Source: Methanomassiliicoccales archaeon PtaU1.Bin030 (lineage in GTDB: Archaea; Thermoplasmatota; Thermoplasmata; Methanomassiliicoccales; Methanomassiliicoccaceae). Taken from it: DNA of 6,333 bases. The notes beneath the pieces are model-generated. The model was not told the origin of the DNA, searched no databases, and was given only the letters and a program-made list of their open reading frames with translations. Positions 1-5,328 of this stretch are shown in pieces. The stretch is taken from NCBI GenBank assembly GCA_002067635.1, contig MVRB01000188.1:1-6333 (forward strand). The letters run 5' to 3'. The position numbers and the translations under genes are program-made. The first letter of the stretch is position 1, and each line of letters begins with the position of its first letter.

Positions 1-371
1 ACCTCGGCTATCTTCTCCTCCATGATGTTGAGGAGGTCCGCTGGCTCGATGTCACGGATCATCGCTCCCAGGTCGGAGTAGATGATCTTGTCCCCGAACA
101 TCTCGGGGTCGATGAACTTGAACTGGGACGCATACCTCAGCATCCACTGCGTTGGTTCCGATAGGGTCGTGAAGTAGAGCCCCTGCTCTCCCCTCCGGGC
201 GCCTTCGCTGAGATACTTGAGGGCAAAGGTGGTCTTGCCGACTCCCGCGGTACCTGCGACCATGATGACAGCTGGGAACGGGAAGCCCCCCTCTATCATC
301 GGGTCTAGGCCAGGTATACCGGAGCTGATCCTGATGATCTCATTTCCGTTTGGTACGCTGCATGTCGTCAT
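1..371 (-). CDS. KaiC/RadA-like RecA-superfamily ATPase, N-terminal part (cut by left edge)
   Basis: This is the first 123 residues of a P-loop ATPase of the archaeal KaiC-like family, which are RecA-fold proteins usually linked to signalling or regulation. Residues 17-31 carry the classic entry motif of the family (SSGIPGLDPMIEGGF), and residues 40-48 are an intact Walker A (GTAGVGKTT). The strand after it (LYFTTLSEP, about 65-73) sits where KaiC proteins have their catalytic acidic residue. The start ATG at 371 is only two bases beyond the TAA stop of the upstream gene (374-376). A G-rich stretch with AAGGT lies 4 bases before the ATG, inside the upstream coding end, so the two genes are almost certainly translationally coupled. 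Walker B and the C-terminus lie outside the window, so it is unknown whether it has one or two RecA domains. The family call is firm; the biological role is not known. Confidence 0.85.
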   Translation of the reverse strand, partial: MTTCSVPNGNEIIRISSGIPGLDPMIEGGFPFPAVIMVAGTAGVGKTTFALKYLSEGARRGEQGLYFTTLSEPTQWMLRYASQFKFIDPEMFGDKIIYSDLGAMIRDIEPADLLNIMEEKIAE

Positions 372-373
372 TG

Positions 374-1051
374 TTACCTTCCCCCCTCAGCGAATCTTGA
401 TCCTGATATCTTCCTTATCTCGACGGTCCTTATAGATCCCATGCTAGATGTGGCCTTGGCGATCGCCTCGGCCCGGCAGTCGATCTCTTTTACGGCCAGG
501 GATTTTGCGGCCTCATATAGTGGTTTGCACCTCTCGCTGTCCACTACCAGCGGGACGATGGTGTTGCCCCTTGACGTCATCACCTCAACGAACATCTTGA
601 GGAAGGATTGAACTGAGGCGAAGCTGTTGTAGGGCAGCATCGCGGCCAGATTATCGATCATGGCGAACCCGCAGGCGTTGAGGTTCAATTTGTCGGTCCC
701 CATGCTGTTGATGGCGGCGGGAAGGGTATCGATGTGGAAAGGCGCATCCACGAAGCTCGCTCCTGCATTGCATATCTTGTTGTCGGCGGAGAAGCGGCCG
801 ATGGCATCCAGGAACATCAGGTGGTCCAGGCCGATCTGGTGCATGCGCATCAGGTGCACCATGTACTGATGAGGCCGGTCCACGGAGATGAACAGCCCGT
901 TCAGCTTCTTCTCGAGCAATAGGCCCTTCAATATGACCAGGTTCACCCTGACGAACTGTGTGGAGTTGACATCAAACAGGACGGGCCCAGTGGTGTTCTC
1001 GCCCAACGAAGCTACAATGTATCTCATTAAAGACTCATCCTGCTCGTTCAT
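374..1051 (-). CDS. Degenerate KaiC-like (RecA-fold) protein without Walker A
   Basis: This 225-residue protein has the look of a single KaiC-like domain. A strand-helix segment at about 52-72 (GLFISVDRPHQ... then helix) and MHQIGLDHLMFLDAIG resemble the region after Walker A in KaiC proteins. FAMIDNLAAML (129-139) resembles a Walker B strand, followed by a helix and a TIVPLVVDSE strand (164-173). Where the P-loop should lie (about 24-36, VLFDVNSTQFVRV) there is no GxxxxGK[ST], so nucleotide hydrolysis of the usual kind is unlikely. It is the promoter-proximal gene of an operon with an intact KaiC-like ATPase only 2 bases downstream, which suggests a regulatory or structural partner of that ATPase (inference). 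A TATA-like box 28-37 bases upstream fits the ATG at 1051; an in-frame ATG at residue 9 is an alternative. The family call rests on overall pattern and operon partner, not on a signature motif. Confidence 0.6.
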   Translation of the reverse strand: MNEQDESLMRYIVASLGENTTGPVLFDVNSTQFVRVNLVILKGLLLEKKLNGLFISVDRPHQYMVHLMRMHQIGLDHLMFLDAIGRFSADNKICNAGASFVDAPFHIDTLPAAINSMGTDKLNLNACGFAMIDNLAAMLPYNSFASVQSFLKMFVEVMTSRGNTIVPLVVDSERCKPLYEAAKSLAVKEIDCRAEAIAKATSSMGSIRTVEIRKISGSRFAEGGR

Positions 1052-1077
1052 TCAGGTCCGAGTTGGAATTTCTCGGT

Positions 1078-1088
1078 TATATTATAAA
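1078..1088 (-). promoter_or_regulatory. TATA box for the KaiC-like operon
   Basis: On the minus strand this reads TTTATAATATA, a good archaeal TATA (box A) sequence. Its centre is about 32 bases before the ATG at 1051, so initiation 22-27 bases downstream would give a leader of only about 5-10 bases. No Shine-Dalgarno sequence precedes that ATG, consistent with a leaderless or nearly leaderless transcript. Confidence 0.6.
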
Positions 1089-1179
1089 ACTTCTCCACTA
1101 ATTATCTGGGTTGATTCAGAACCTGCAGGCGCCTGGCCAGACCTGGAGAGCGGGGTTGGAGGTGTGAATCGGTCCACGT

Positions 1180-1196
1180 ATCATCATGTTGATGAT
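1180..1196. repeat. Perfect 7-bp inverted repeat, with a second ATCATCAT copy at 1209-1216
   Basis: ATCATCA (1180-1186), TGT loop, TGATGAT (1190-1196) is a perfect inverted repeat. ATCATCAT occurs again at 1209-1216, so the central TGATGAT arm can pair with either copy, giving two mutually exclusive hairpins. It may be a regulator binding site in the divergent spacer; no known operator is recognised. Confidence 0.4.
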
Positions 1197-1331
1197 GAAC
1201 TAAGGACGATCATCATTATCCAGATGGGGGCCCCATTCGAGCACGGTGTGGGAGGACAGCGTCAAGGGCCATGGACCAGATTTGCACCCAGCGCCACCGT
1301 CAGTCGGTAACTGAGGTAGCTTTGTGCGAGG

Positions 1332-1348
1332 AAAATATAATAAATATT
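1332..1348 (+). promoter_or_regulatory. TATA box for the lipid kinase gene
   Basis: A 17-base run of A and T (AAAATATAATAAATATT) in GC-rich surroundings, centred about 29 bases before the ATG at 1369. Initiation 22-27 bases from the centre gives a leader of at most a few bases. No Shine-Dalgarno sequence is present, so a leaderless transcript is likely. Confidence 0.65.
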
Positions 1349-1368
1349 AGACCATTCTTCCGGCGTTC

Positions 1369-2091
1369 ATGTGGAGCATGGGAGATATCGTCGGTCTGAT
1401 CTTGGTATACTCCTATGTGACCGTTGTCATAATCGTCTCGACCCTTGCCAAGAAGAGGTTTCCAGGGTGCGGCTACCGCAAGATCATACACATCCTGGTC
1501 GGCAACATAGCGTTCCTGTGGTGGGTCTTCGATTCCCGATACATCATGGCCTTCCTGGCCGCGGCACCCTTCATCGTCCTCCTGCTACTTGTGACCCCCC
1601 GTTCCCCTCTGCGTAAGCTCGACAATTCGTTCCTCAAGATGGCCACCTCCCAAGGGCACGGCTACGGTCTGGTCTACTACGCCATATCCTGGACCATCTT
1701 GGCGCTGCTGCTGTTCGATGACCGCATGGTGGCTAGCATAGGCATCGTGGCCATGTCCTACGGCGACGGGGTCGGGGGCCTCATAGGGAAGCAGTACGGA
1801 CGGCGCAAGCTGTGGAAGGACAAGAGCTACGTCGGTACGGCGGCGGTGATGATCGGGACGTTCCTGGCCGCCCTAGCGGTCTTGGCCTTCTACACCTATC
1901 TGAACGGGGTCGTTCCCGGGCTCAACGTGCACCAGTACTCCGCTGCTCAGGCCATCGGCCTGGCGGCGGTGGTAGGCCTCTTCGTGTCCTTTGTGGAGAT
2001 GCTCTCACCGGGTGAGTACGATAACCTCATCGTGCCCTTCTCCACCGTGGCCCTGGTGCTGCTGATACAATGGTCCCTGCTGGGGGGATGA
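1369..2091 (+). CDS. SEC59/VTE5-family CTP-dependent polyprenol (dolichol/phytol) kinase-like membrane protein
   Basis: This 240-residue integral membrane protein matches the dolichol kinase/phytol kinase/DGK1 family (COG0170 type), which phosphorylates isoprenoid alcohols or diacylglycerol using CTP. Visible family features are the RKxxH motif (Arg37-Lys38, His41), a YGDGVGGLIGKQYG block (131-144) and LWKDKSYVGTAAVMIGTF (148-165), which together form the nucleotide-binding signature. A late acidic segment with Glu210 and Asp218-Asn219 follows. About seven hydrophobic segments are visible (roughly 7-25, 39-55, 58-76, 100-118, 155-178, 193-212, 222-238). The ATG at 1369 follows a TATA box at leaderless distance; ATG at residue 4 (1378) is the only close alternative. 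Its TGA overlaps the start of the next gene (ATGA), implying coupling. In archaea likely substrates are dolichol or geranylgeraniol; the exact substrate cannot be read from the sequence. Confidence 0.82.
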   Translation: MWSMGDIVGLILVYSYVTVVIIVSTLAKKRFPGCGYRKIIHILVGNIAFLWWVFDSRYIMAFLAAAPFIVLLLLVTPRSPLRKLDNSFLKMATSQGHGYGLVYYAISWTILALLLFDDRMVASIGIVAMSYGDGVGGLIGKQYGRRKLWKDKSYVGTAAVMIGTFLAALAVLAFYTYLNGVVPGLNVHQYSAAQAIGLAAVVGLFVSFVEMLSPGEYDNLIVPFSTVALVLLIQWSLLGG

Positions 2092-2690
2092 GCACGAAGC
2101 GGTGGATCATCGTGGACGGGCTGGATGGCTCGGGCAAGAGCACTATCGCTCACTGGATAGGCGAGCACTACGAGGCACGGGGCGAGAGGGTGCTGGTCCA
2201 GATGCATCCCTCTGAGCGTCTAACGGGCAGGATCGCCCGCAGGGCCCTCCAGAGCGAGGGGTCGGCTATGTTCGTGGTGTCCACCGCCTTCTTCATCCTC
2301 GACGTCCTCGGCTCCCTGTCCAGGCTCAGGCGGTGGCGCCGCTCTTGCGATACAGTGGTCTTCGTGCGGTACATCATGGCCGCGGCCTACCTGCCCAAGC
2401 GCTATGCCCAGCAGGGCTATGATCTTATCGCCAAGGTGCTTCCCATCCCCTCCCGGCTGCTTCTCATCGATATCGATCCCGAGACAGCCATGAAGCGGAT
2501 ATCCACAAGGGAGGACGAGGAGGAGATGTTCGAGAACATCCCCTCGCTGACGAGGGAGAGGGAGAAGGTACTGATGCTGTCACATGGCTGGAAGGTGCTG
2601 GACAACAACCAGGACGAGGCCGCCTCCCGACTTCAGCTGATACGCATACTCGAGGAGTGGGACAGCACCCTGGGCGATGCCACGGTGTAG
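2088..2690 (+). CDS. Thymidylate-kinase-fold P-loop kinase with altered substrate motifs
   Basis: This 200-residue soluble kinase has the thymidylate kinase (Tmk) fold: Walker A GLDGSGKST at residues 11-19 right after the first strand, an RY motif at 94-95 followed by AAAYLP, a strand LLLIDID (124-130), and a LID-like segment RISTREDEEEMFE (137-149). Two Tmk hallmarks are changed. The REPGG-type loop after the second strand reads HPSER (40-44), and the DR[YH] motif reads VRY (93-95), losing its aspartate. This makes dTMP a doubtful substrate. The start at 2088 overlaps the stop of the lipid kinase gene (ATGA) and leaves the usual few residues before the first strand. An in-frame ATG at 2070 would add six residues. 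Coupling to a polyprenol kinase suggests a second phosphorylation of an isoprenyl phosphate (hypothesis). It could still be a divergent nucleotide kinase. The gene ends with TAG. Confidence 0.75.
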   Translation: MSTKRWIIVDGLDGSGKSTIAHWIGEHYEARGERVLVQMHPSERLTGRIARRALQSEGSAMFVVSTAFFILDVLGSLSRLRRWRRSCDTVVFVRYIMAAAYLPKRYAQQGYDLIAKVLPIPSRLLLIDIDPETAMKRISTREDEEEMFENIPSLTREREKVLMLSHGWKVLDNNQDEAASRLQLIRILEEWDSTLGDATV

Positions 2691-2702
2691 GTCATCGATG
2701 AC
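2691..2702. repeat. Perfect 12-bp palindrome directly after the kinase stop codon
   Basis: GTCATCGATGAC begins at the base after the TAG stop of the Tmk-like gene and about 55 bases before the deoxyhypusine synthase start. It could be an operator for the downstream gene or a DNA-level landmark. As an RNA hairpin it would be poor because it has no loop. Confidence 0.45.
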
Positions 2703-2728
2703 AAGGATTATCTAGGGTCACGGGATTG

Positions 2729-2738
2729 CTTTTTTATT
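2729..2738 (+). promoter_or_regulatory. T-rich element CTTTTTTATT (TATA-like box or T-tract terminator)
   Basis: This is the only AT-rich stretch in the short spacer before deoxyhypusine synthase. As a T6 tract 39 bases after a stop codon it fits an archaeal terminator for the upstream pair. As a TATA-like box centred about 23 bases before the ATG at 2757 it would give a leaderless start. The two readings cannot be separated from sequence. GGATTATCT (2706-2714) is a weaker alternative TATA element that would keep the Shine-Dalgarno sequence in the transcript. Confidence 0.35.
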
Positions 2739-2743
2739 CGCGA

Positions 2744-2749
2744 TGAGGT
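2744..2749 (+). promoter_or_regulatory. Shine-Dalgarno sequence TGAGGT for deoxyhypusine synthase
   Basis: TGAGGT lies 7 bases before the ATG at 2757, and this supports that start. It would be used if the message starts upstream of it or reads through from the kinase pair. Confidence 0.55.
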
Positions 2750-2756
2750 TTATTTC

Positions 2757-3698
2757 ATGAAGGCTAAGAGACCTGTCAAGGACATCGAGATAGGATCGGG
2801 CATGACCGTCGACGACCTGATGGTCCAGCTTCGCCAGGCCGGAGGTTTCACCGGCAGGAAGCTGGCCGAGGCCGTGGACATCATGGAGAAGATGGTCCGG
2901 AAGGAGGGCTGCACCAAGTTCCTGTCGTTCCCGGCATGCATCATGGCCACGGGGACTCGGGGGGTCATAGTGGAGATGGTCAAGAGGGGGATGGTGGATG
3001 CCATAATCACCACCTGCGGGACCATGGACCACGACCTGGCAAGGACCTGGAAGAGCTACTACCACGGGGACTTCCTGATGGACGACGTCAAGCTCCATCA
3101 GCAGGGCATGAACCGCCTGGGCAACGTCCTGGTACCTAACTCCAGCTACGGGGTGGTCCTCGAGAGGAAGCTCACCCCCATGTTCAAGGAGATCCTGAAG
3201 GGGAAGAGCTCGATTTCCACCCGCCAGCTGGTGGACGAGGTGGGCGCGAGGGTCGATGACGAGGGTTCCCTGGCATACTGGTGCCATCGCAAGGAGGTCC
3301 CGATGTTCATACCGGGGATCACCGACGGTTCCTTCGGCAGCCAGCTGTGGATGTACTGGCAGGACCACCGCGACCTGAAGATAGACCTCTTCCAGGACGA
3401 GCAGGACCTCATGGACATGGTCTTCGACGCCAAGGAGAGCGGGGCCCTCATGGTGGGGGGAGGCATATCCAAGCACCACACCATCTGGTGGAACCAGTTC
3501 CGCGGAGGCCTGGACCACGCGGTATACCTGACCACCGCCGTGGAGTACGACGGCTCCCTCTCCGGGGCCCAGGTGCGGGAAGCGGTTTCCTGGGGAAAGG
3601 TGAAGGAGACCGCCGATCACGTCACCGTGGAGGGAGATGCCACCATAACCCTGCCCTTCATAGTGGCCAGCCTTGTCGAGAGGCTCGAGCGCCGATGA
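2757..3698 (+). CDS. dys: Deoxyhypusine synthase
   Basis: The product (313 residues, normal for archaea) transfers the aminobutyl group of spermidine to a lysine of translation factor aIF5A, using NAD, the first step of hypusine formation in the cytoplasm. Family motifs are clear: MATGTRG (63-69); TTCGTMDHD (85-93), matching the conserved TTxGxxxHD; IPGITDGSFG (185-194); GGGISKHH (234-241), where His240 aligns with the human active-site His288; and AVSWGK (276-281), where Lys281 aligns with human Lys329, the lysine that forms the covalent intermediate. EYDGSLSG (263-270) matches the conserved EFDGSDSG. No key residue appears missing, so it should be active. The start has a Shine-Dalgarno sequence 7 bases upstream and gives the normal archaeal N-terminus. 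Its TGA overlaps the start of the downstream dehydrogenase (ATGA). The reading frame is open back to the TAG of the upstream kinase, but the extra 22 codons look non-coding. Confidence 0.95.
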   Translation: MKAKRPVKDIEIGSGMTVDDLMVQLRQAGGFTGRKLAEAVDIMEKMVRKEGCTKFLSFPACIMATGTRGVIVEMVKRGMVDAIITTCGTMDHDLARTWKSYYHGDFLMDDVKLHQQGMNRLGNVLVPNSSYGVVLERKLTPMFKEILKGKSSISTRQLVDEVGARVDDEGSLAYWCHRKEVPMFIPGITDGSFGSQLWMYWQDHRDLKIDLFQDEQDLMDMVFDAKESGALMVGGGISKHHTIWWNQFRGGLDHAVYLTTAVEYDGSLSGAQVREAVSWGKVKETADHVTVEGDATITLPFIVASLVERLERR

Positions 3699-4693
3699 GA
3701 AAGGTCGCGATCATCGGGGGGGACGGCATCGGCCCTGAGGTGATCAGCTCGGCCGTGGACGTACTCAGGTACGTCGGCGCCGACCTGGAGATGGTCTCCG
3801 CGGACATGGGGCAGGGGAGCTACCGGCGGAAAGGGGCCTATCTTCCGCAGGGGACGGTCGACCTGCTGAAGGAGTGCGATGCCGGTCTCTTCGGGGCCAT
3901 CACCTCTCCTACCACATATGACCCCAGCTACAGGTCACCGCTCCTCCAGCTGCGCCGGGAGTTCGACCTATATGCGAACGTCCGGCCGGTGAAGAGGCTG
4001 CACCCATCCATAGGGCTGGTAGATCTGGACGTGCTCATCGTGAGGGAGAACACAGAGGGGATGTACACGGGATCGGAGCGGGAGGTCCCGGGGGGCGTCA
4101 TCACCGAGCGTAAGGTCTCCGATGCAGCGTGCCGGCGCATCGTGGATAAGGCCATCGAGCTGTGCAGGGCCGAGGGACGGGGCAGCATCACCTGCGTCCA
4201 TAAGTCCAACGTGCTCAGGCGCTCCGACGGTATGTTCCGAGAGATATTCTACGAGCGGGTAAAGGACAGCGGCCTTCAGGGAAGGGACCTTCTGGTGGAC
4301 GCCGCGGCCGCCGCCTTGGTGCTGCAGCCTCGAAGTCAGGAGTGCTTCGTCACCCTGAACCTCTACGGGGATATCCTTTCGGACGAGGCGGCGGCCCTTG
4401 TGGGAGGGCTTGGCTTCGCCCCTTCGGGCAACATCGGGGAGGGGTTTGCCCTCTTCGAGCCTACCCACGGGTCGGCCCCTGATATAGCAGGAAAGGGTAT
4501 AGCCAACCCCATAGCGGCCATCCTCTCGGGGGCCATGATGCTTCGCTATCTGGGCATGAGTTCGAAGGCCCAGAAGATAGAGGCCGCGATCCCCGCGGCC
4601 CTGGGGCAGGGCATACGGACCCCCGATGCTGGGGGAAAGCTCAGAACGACGGAGTTCACCAGAGGTTACCTAGAGGTGCTATCCACCTTTTGA
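3695..4693 (+). CDS. NAD-type isopropylmalate/homoisocitrate dehydrogenase family enzyme (AksF- or LeuB-like)
   Basis: This 332-residue enzyme belongs to the decarboxylating beta-hydroxyacid dehydrogenase family (isocitrate, 3-isopropylmalate, homoisocitrate). Visible features are GDGIGPEV (9-16), the substrate arginines in LRREFDLYANVRP (86-98) and VRENTEG (116-122), catalytic Tyr124 and Lys170, and metal aspartates near 202, 226 and 230 (NLYGDILSD, 222-230). HGSAPDIAGKGIANP (258-272) has an aspartate at 263, which marks NAD rather than NADP use. Leu84 occupies the position of Arg85 in Thermus homoisocitrate dehydrogenase, which argues against that subtype's recognition mode. However, GAITSP...YRSP (68-82) resembles, as I recall it, methanogen AksF of coenzyme B synthesis. 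LeuB, AksF and isocitrate dehydrogenase all remain possible, so no symbol is given. The start ATG at 3695 overlaps the deoxyhypusine synthase stop by 4 bases. The frame stays open far upstream, but only this start gives the conserved N-terminus. Confidence 0.88.
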   Translation: MRKVAIIGGDGIGPEVISSAVDVLRYVGADLEMVSADMGQGSYRRKGAYLPQGTVDLLKECDAGLFGAITSPTTYDPSYRSPLLQLRREFDLYANVRPVKRLHPSIGLVDLDVLIVRENTEGMYTGSEREVPGGVITERKVSDAACRRIVDKAIELCRAEGRGSITCVHKSNVLRRSDGMFREIFYERVKDSGLQGRDLLVDAAAAALVLQPRSQECFVTLNLYGDILSDEAAALVGGLGFAPSGNIGEGFALFEPTHGSAPDIAGKGIANPIAAILSGAMMLRYLGMSSKAQKIEAAIPAALGQGIRTPDAGGKLRTTEFTRGYLEVLSTF

Positions 4694-5198
4694 CGGACCG
4701 GAGCACCGGTAGCGATCCCACGAGGGTGAGCGTCCTCATGGTCTCATGGACGAACAGCCCCCTCATGGAGGTGTCGCCGGTGTTCGCCGAGAACTCCGCC
4801 CTGCGCATCTGCAGCAAGATCAGTGCTATCACCCCCATCAGGAACATCTCCGCTGGCGAGCCTATGCCCAGGTAGTTGGTCTGGACAAAGTCCATGAGGA
4901 GGTGCGCACCCCATGCCACCAGGGGAAGCACCATGCGGAACCCCAGTACCACTGGCGCTACGAAGAGGATCGCCTGAGGGCTGTGCAATAGGCTCTTCCA
5001 CTGTACGTCCGAGGAAAGGGCCGCCTGGAGGTTGAGGGTGTTCTCCAAACCCTCCTTTGTCACGAACTCAGCCATGCCCAGAACGTGGTCGATGTCGATG
5101 AGGACGCCGAACAAGAGGGTGGCGAAGGCGGCCTTGCGGTCGAGACCGAACCACCCGATGAGGATAAGAGCAAAAAGGAGGTGGGTTGTGGCTAGCAT
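4656..5198 (-). CDS. YdjM/DUF457-like membrane-bound predicted metal-dependent hydrolase
   Basis: The product is a small membrane protein (180 residues from this start) with the histidine/aspartate pattern of the YdjM/DUF457 family of predicted metal-dependent membrane hydrolases. Counted from this start: TTHLLFAL with His6, a strand/helix ending IDIDH (Asp35, Asp37, His38), a serine-histidine pair HSP (His72), and GAHLLMDF (His99, Asp103). About four hydrophobic segments lie between and after them. The start at 5198 is chosen because it places the first histidine at residue 6, as in E. coli YdjM, has AGGT 9 bases upstream and a TATA-like CTTTATG about 30 bases upstream. An ATG at 5219 would add seven residues and also has a TATA-like element (TGTATAAC) at a suitable distance. 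The 3' end overlaps the convergent dehydrogenase gene by 38 bases. The biochemical function is unknown. Confidence 0.75.
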   Translation of the reverse strand: MLATTHLLFALILIGWFGLDRKAAFATLLFGVLIDIDHVLGMAEFVTKEGLENTLNLQAALSSDVQWKSLLHSPQAILFVAPVVLGFRMVLPLVAWGAHLLMDFVQTNYLGIGSPAEMFLMGVIALILLQMRRAEFSANTGDTSMRGLFVHETMRTLTLVGSLPVLRSVKRWIAPLGNLW

Positions 5199-5223
5199 TG
5201 GCGGGCTACCTAGCTCCATGGAG

Positions 5224-5236
5224 CATAAAGATTTTT
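5224..5236 (-). promoter_or_regulatory. TATA-like box for the YdjM-like gene
   Basis: On the minus strand this reads AAAAATCTTTATG. Initiation about 25 bases downstream falls near 5203, a few bases before the ATG at 5198. A second candidate, TGTATAAC on the minus strand (about 5246-5253), would serve the longer start at 5219 in the same way. Confidence 0.4.
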
Positions 5237-5243
5237 GGGAGAG

Positions 5244-5254
5244 GGGTTATACAC
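5244..5254 (+). promoter_or_regulatory. Possible TATA box for transcription toward the DUF3795-like gene
   Basis: GGGTTATACAC holds the best plus-strand TATA-like core (TTATACA) upstream of the gene at 5534, since nothing suitable lies 25-35 bases before that ATG. Initiation near 5275 would produce a leader of roughly 260 bases covering the structured region. The core is nearly symmetric and may instead serve the minus strand. Confidence 0.3.
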
Positions 5255-5267
5255 AAGATAATCAATC

Positions 5268-5277
5268 GTAAGCTTAC
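5268..5277. repeat. Perfect 10-bp palindrome GTAAGCTTAC between divergent genes
   Basis: GTAAGCTTAC lies between the divergent starts, about 15-25 bases from two TATA-like elements and near the predicted plus-strand initiation point. This is a position where a dimeric regulator could block initiation. No named operator is recognised. Confidence 0.45.
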
Positions 5278-5328
5278 TTCGTGCGTTGTGACCGTCAGGG
5301 CGCAGGGTAGAAAGAGGGCTGGCCGTCA

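Larger units (their letters stand above)
1052..1368. other. Divergent intergenic spacer (317 bases), no gene seen
   Basis: The spacer separates the minus-strand KaiC-like operon from the plus-strand lipid kinase pair. Each end carries a TATA-like box for the gene it faces. The middle holds short palindromes: CCTGCAGG (1122-1129), CAGGCGCCTG (1126-1135), CTGGCCAG (1133-1140) and GGGGCCCC (1227-1234), plus the ATCATCA inverted repeat listed separately. No tRNA T-loop, no convincing small ORF and no mobile element end was found. The boxes are more than 200 bases apart, so there is room for separate regulation of each side. Confidence 0.6.

Noticed and set aside
1116..1198. C/D box guide RNA suggested by RTGATGA motifs and a distant CTGA
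   Set aside because: On the plus strand no D box lies at a suitable distance. On the minus strand the only CTGA is about 70 bases away and no D'/C' pair is visible; the motifs are explained by the ATCATCA repeat.
888..1310. A plus-strand open frame crossing the divergent promoter region
   Set aside because: It overlaps the opposite-strand KaiC-like gene and its TATA box, and the translation has no family features.
2688..2756. In-frame readthrough of TAG from the Tmk-like gene into deoxyhypusine synthase (22 sense codons between), possibly with pyrrolysine
   Set aside because: A run of 22 open codons is not unusual by chance. Both proteins are full length on their own, a Shine-Dalgarno sequence precedes the second, and a palindrome and T-tract occupy the gap.
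2718..3620. A 300-residue minus-strand open frame opposite deoxyhypusine synthase
   Set aside because: It is a composition-driven shadow of the GC-rich gene: low-complexity, rich in His, Val, Pro and Leu, with no recognisable domain and no start signals.
3281..4693. A 470-residue protein starting inside the deoxyhypusine synthase gene
   Set aside because: The first 138 codons are an out-of-frame reading of the deoxyhypusine synthase gene. The conserved dehydrogenase N-terminus begins at the ATG at 3695.
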